Below, one piece after another: positions 62,685 to 64,000 of a stretch of DNA of 64,000 nt (positions within the stretch are counted from its first letter, which is position 1; the number at the start of each line of letters is the position of its first letter). Where the stretch lies: positions 1-64,000 of the forward strand of contig JACRBA010000135.1 in the NCBI GenBank assembly GCA_016213265.1. Direction: 5' to 3'. Below the pieces are notes generated by a model, which saw nothing but the letters and a program-made list of their open reading frames with translations, was not told the origin of the DNA and did no database searches. This DNA comes from Burkholderiales bacterium. GTDB lineage: Bacteria; Pseudomonadota; Gammaproteobacteria; Burkholderiales; Burkholderiaceae_C. The translations under genes were made by a program, and so were the position numbers.

Positions 62685-63965
62685 TCAACGCTGGCCGAGC
62701 ATTTCCGGCGTGATGAGCACGATCCCGCGCTCGGTGAGGTGGAAGCGTGAGCGGTCTTCGTGCGGAAAGACCCCTGCCTTGAAACCGTCGGGCAGCACGC
62801 AGCGCTTGTCGACGATGGCACGCCGCAGGACAACGCCGCGTCCGACCCTCGCGCCGGGCAGAACGACCGAGTCTTCGACCAGGCTGTGTTCACCCACGTG
62901 GACCTTGGAAGACAGCACCGAGCGGCGCACGGTGGCACCGCTGACGATGCATCCGCTGGAGACCAGCGAGTCGACCGCCAAACCCCTCCGAGCGTCTTCG
63001 TCGAATACGAACTTGGCAGGCGGCAACTGGGCAGGAAGGCTGAGGATGGGCCACTGGTCGTCGTACAGATTGAGTTCCGGCACGACGTGCGTGAGGTCCA
63101 GGTTGGCCTCCCAGAACGCGTCGAGAGTCCCGACGTCGCGCCAATACGGGCGCGTGCCCACCATGTTCACGCAACTGTCGGCATATCGGTGGGCAAGCAC
63201 CCGGCGGCGCTGCACCAGCTGCGGCAGGATGTCCTTGCCGAAGTCGTGACTGGACTCGGCAACTGCCGCATCGCGCTGCAACTCCTCGCACAGCAGCGCC
63301 GCGGAGAAGACATAGATGCCCATGCTGGCCAGACAACGGTGCGGATCGTCGGGCCAGGGCCGGGGCTGCCGGGGCTTCTCCGCGAAGGCTTGCACGCGGC
63401 CGGAATCGTCTACGGCCATGACCCCGAAGTTCACACCATCGGCCAGCGCAACGTCGATGCACCCGACCGTCACATCGGCGCCGCTGCGGACATGCCCGGC
63501 CAGCATGATCGAGTAGTCCATCTTGTAGACATGGTCCCCGGCGAGCACCAGGACGTACTCGGCCCGCGTTTCTCGCAGCAGTTCCAGGTTCTGATACACG
63601 GCGTCCGCGGTACCGGCGTACCAACTCTCGCCCGTCCGCTGCTGCGCCGGGACCACGTCCACGTATTCGCCAAGGTTGGCCGCGAGGAAGCTCCACCCGC
63701 GCTCGATGTGGCGAATCAGGCTCTGCGCCTTGTATTGCGTGAGAACGGCGATGTGGCGGACACCCGAGTTCACGCAGTTGCTCAACGCAAAGTCGATGAT
63801 CTTGAACTTCCCCCCGAACGGCACGGCAGGCTTTGCACGCCGGTCGGTAAGCTGCCTGAGTCTCGCACCGCGCCCGCCCGCCAGGACGAACGCCAGCGTG
63901 CGTTGGGTCAGGTGGTTGGACCCGCGCTTGGCGAGTGCGCCTTGCGCGGGCTCGACCTGCCGCAT
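62685..63965 (-). CDS. glgC: Glucose-1-phosphate adenylyltransferase
   Basis: A 426-residue ADP-glucose pyrophosphorylase, making ADP-glucose for glycogen. The N-terminal nucleotidyl-transfer domain has VLAGGRGARLRQLTDRRAKP and PAVPFGGKFKIIDFALSNC; AEKP and YAGTADAVYQN belong to the sugar-phosphate site. The C-terminal left-handed beta helix has GCIVSGATVRRSVLSSKVHV repeats. About 15 extra N-terminal residues precede the catalytic domain. Glycogen storage fits a reserve-metabolism role, unrelated to the catabolic island. Confidence 0.94.
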   Translation of the reverse strand: MRQVEPAQGALAKRGSNHLTQRTLAFVLAGGRGARLRQLTDRRAKPAVPFGGKFKIIDFALSNCVNSGVRHIAVLTQYKAQSLIRHIERGWSFLAANLGEYVDVVPAQQRTGESWYAGTADAVYQNLELLRETRAEYVLVLAGDHVYKMDYSIMLAGHVRSGADVTVGCIDVALADGVNFGVMAVDDSGRVQAFAEKPRQPRPWPDDPHRCLASMGIYVFSAALLCEELQRDAAVAESSHDFGKDILPQLVQRRRVLAHRYADSCVNMVGTRPYWRDVGTLDAFWEANLDLTHVVPELNLYDDQWPILSLPAQLPPAKFVFDEDARRGLAVDSLVSSGCIVSGATVRRSVLSSKVHVGEHSLVEDSVVLPGARVGRGVVLRRAIVDKRCVLPDGFKAGVFPHEDRSRFHLTERGIVLITPEMLGQR

Positions 63966-64000
63966 CCGGTCAATCCCCGAGTCGGTTCGTGACGCAGGCT

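Noticed and set aside
1-64000. CRISPR array, rRNA or tRNA genes
   Set aside because: No regularly spaced repeats, tRNA-like cloverleaf or rRNA-like sequence noticed by eye.

Overview
The window is GC-rich, densely packed DNA from a Gram-negative bacterium, most likely a betaproteobacterium of the order Burkholderiales. This is inferred from the Omp32-type porin, the Liv-type ABC operon with an embedded acyl-CoA ligase, a PagL-type lipid A deacylase and GTG/TTG starts. No rRNA, tRNA, CRISPR array or insertion sequence was seen.

Positions 1 to about 47,130 form one catabolic island. Leftward operon A (10847 to beyond 1) encodes a biotin-dependent acyl-CoA carboxylase, a LiuC/AtuE-like hydratase, three acyl-CoA dehydrogenases, two hotdog thioesterases, two SDRs and a MaoC protein. 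Leftward operon B (18849-10966) encodes another acyl-CoA dehydrogenase, an enoyl-CoA hydratase, a second complete carboxylase, an HMG-CoA-lyase-like enzyme and an MFS transporter. Rightward operon C (19099-24974) encodes a TetR regulator, a MaoC hydratase, ETF:quinone oxidoreductase, two SDRs and a class III CoA transferase. An AMACR-like racemase (25060-26235) and a further acyl-CoA dehydrogenase (26662-27819) diverge from one control region. Rightward operon F (28064-36212) is a Liv-type ABC transporter with two paralogous binding proteins and an acyl-CoA ligase. Leftward operon G (42098-36246) and a smaller operon (47059-45160) encode three thiolase-fold/DUF35 pairs, a split MaoC hydratase, a nitronate-monooxygenase-like flavoprotein and an enoyl-CoA hydratase. 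A porin gene (43945-45015) lies between them.

A 14-bp palindrome, CWAACRNNYGTTNG, occurs seven times, once in front of nearly every transcription unit of this island and nowhere else that I noticed. I infer that it is the operator of the TetR protein and that the island is one regulon. Porin and ABC transporter would import a carboxylic acid, the ligase would activate it, and the racemase, dehydrogenases, carboxylases, hydratases and lyase would degrade a methyl-branched or isoprenoid-like acyl chain. The Ltp2-like/DUF35 and MaoC/MaoC modules recall steroid side-chain retro-aldol systems. The true substrate cannot be read from sequence.

From about 47.3 kb to the end the content changes: PagL, a NodT-type outer-membrane factor, an RND pump gene lacking its 5' third and fused head-to-head to a 5'-truncated NahE-like aldolase gene, an RbbA/YhhJ/HlyD-type ABC system, a P-type ATPase remnant with its catalytic core missing, a beta-CASP nuclease, an unknown membrane protein, an MgtC-like remnant, an MFS transporter and GlgC. 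Decayed genes are frequent here and at 42.2-43.85 kb.
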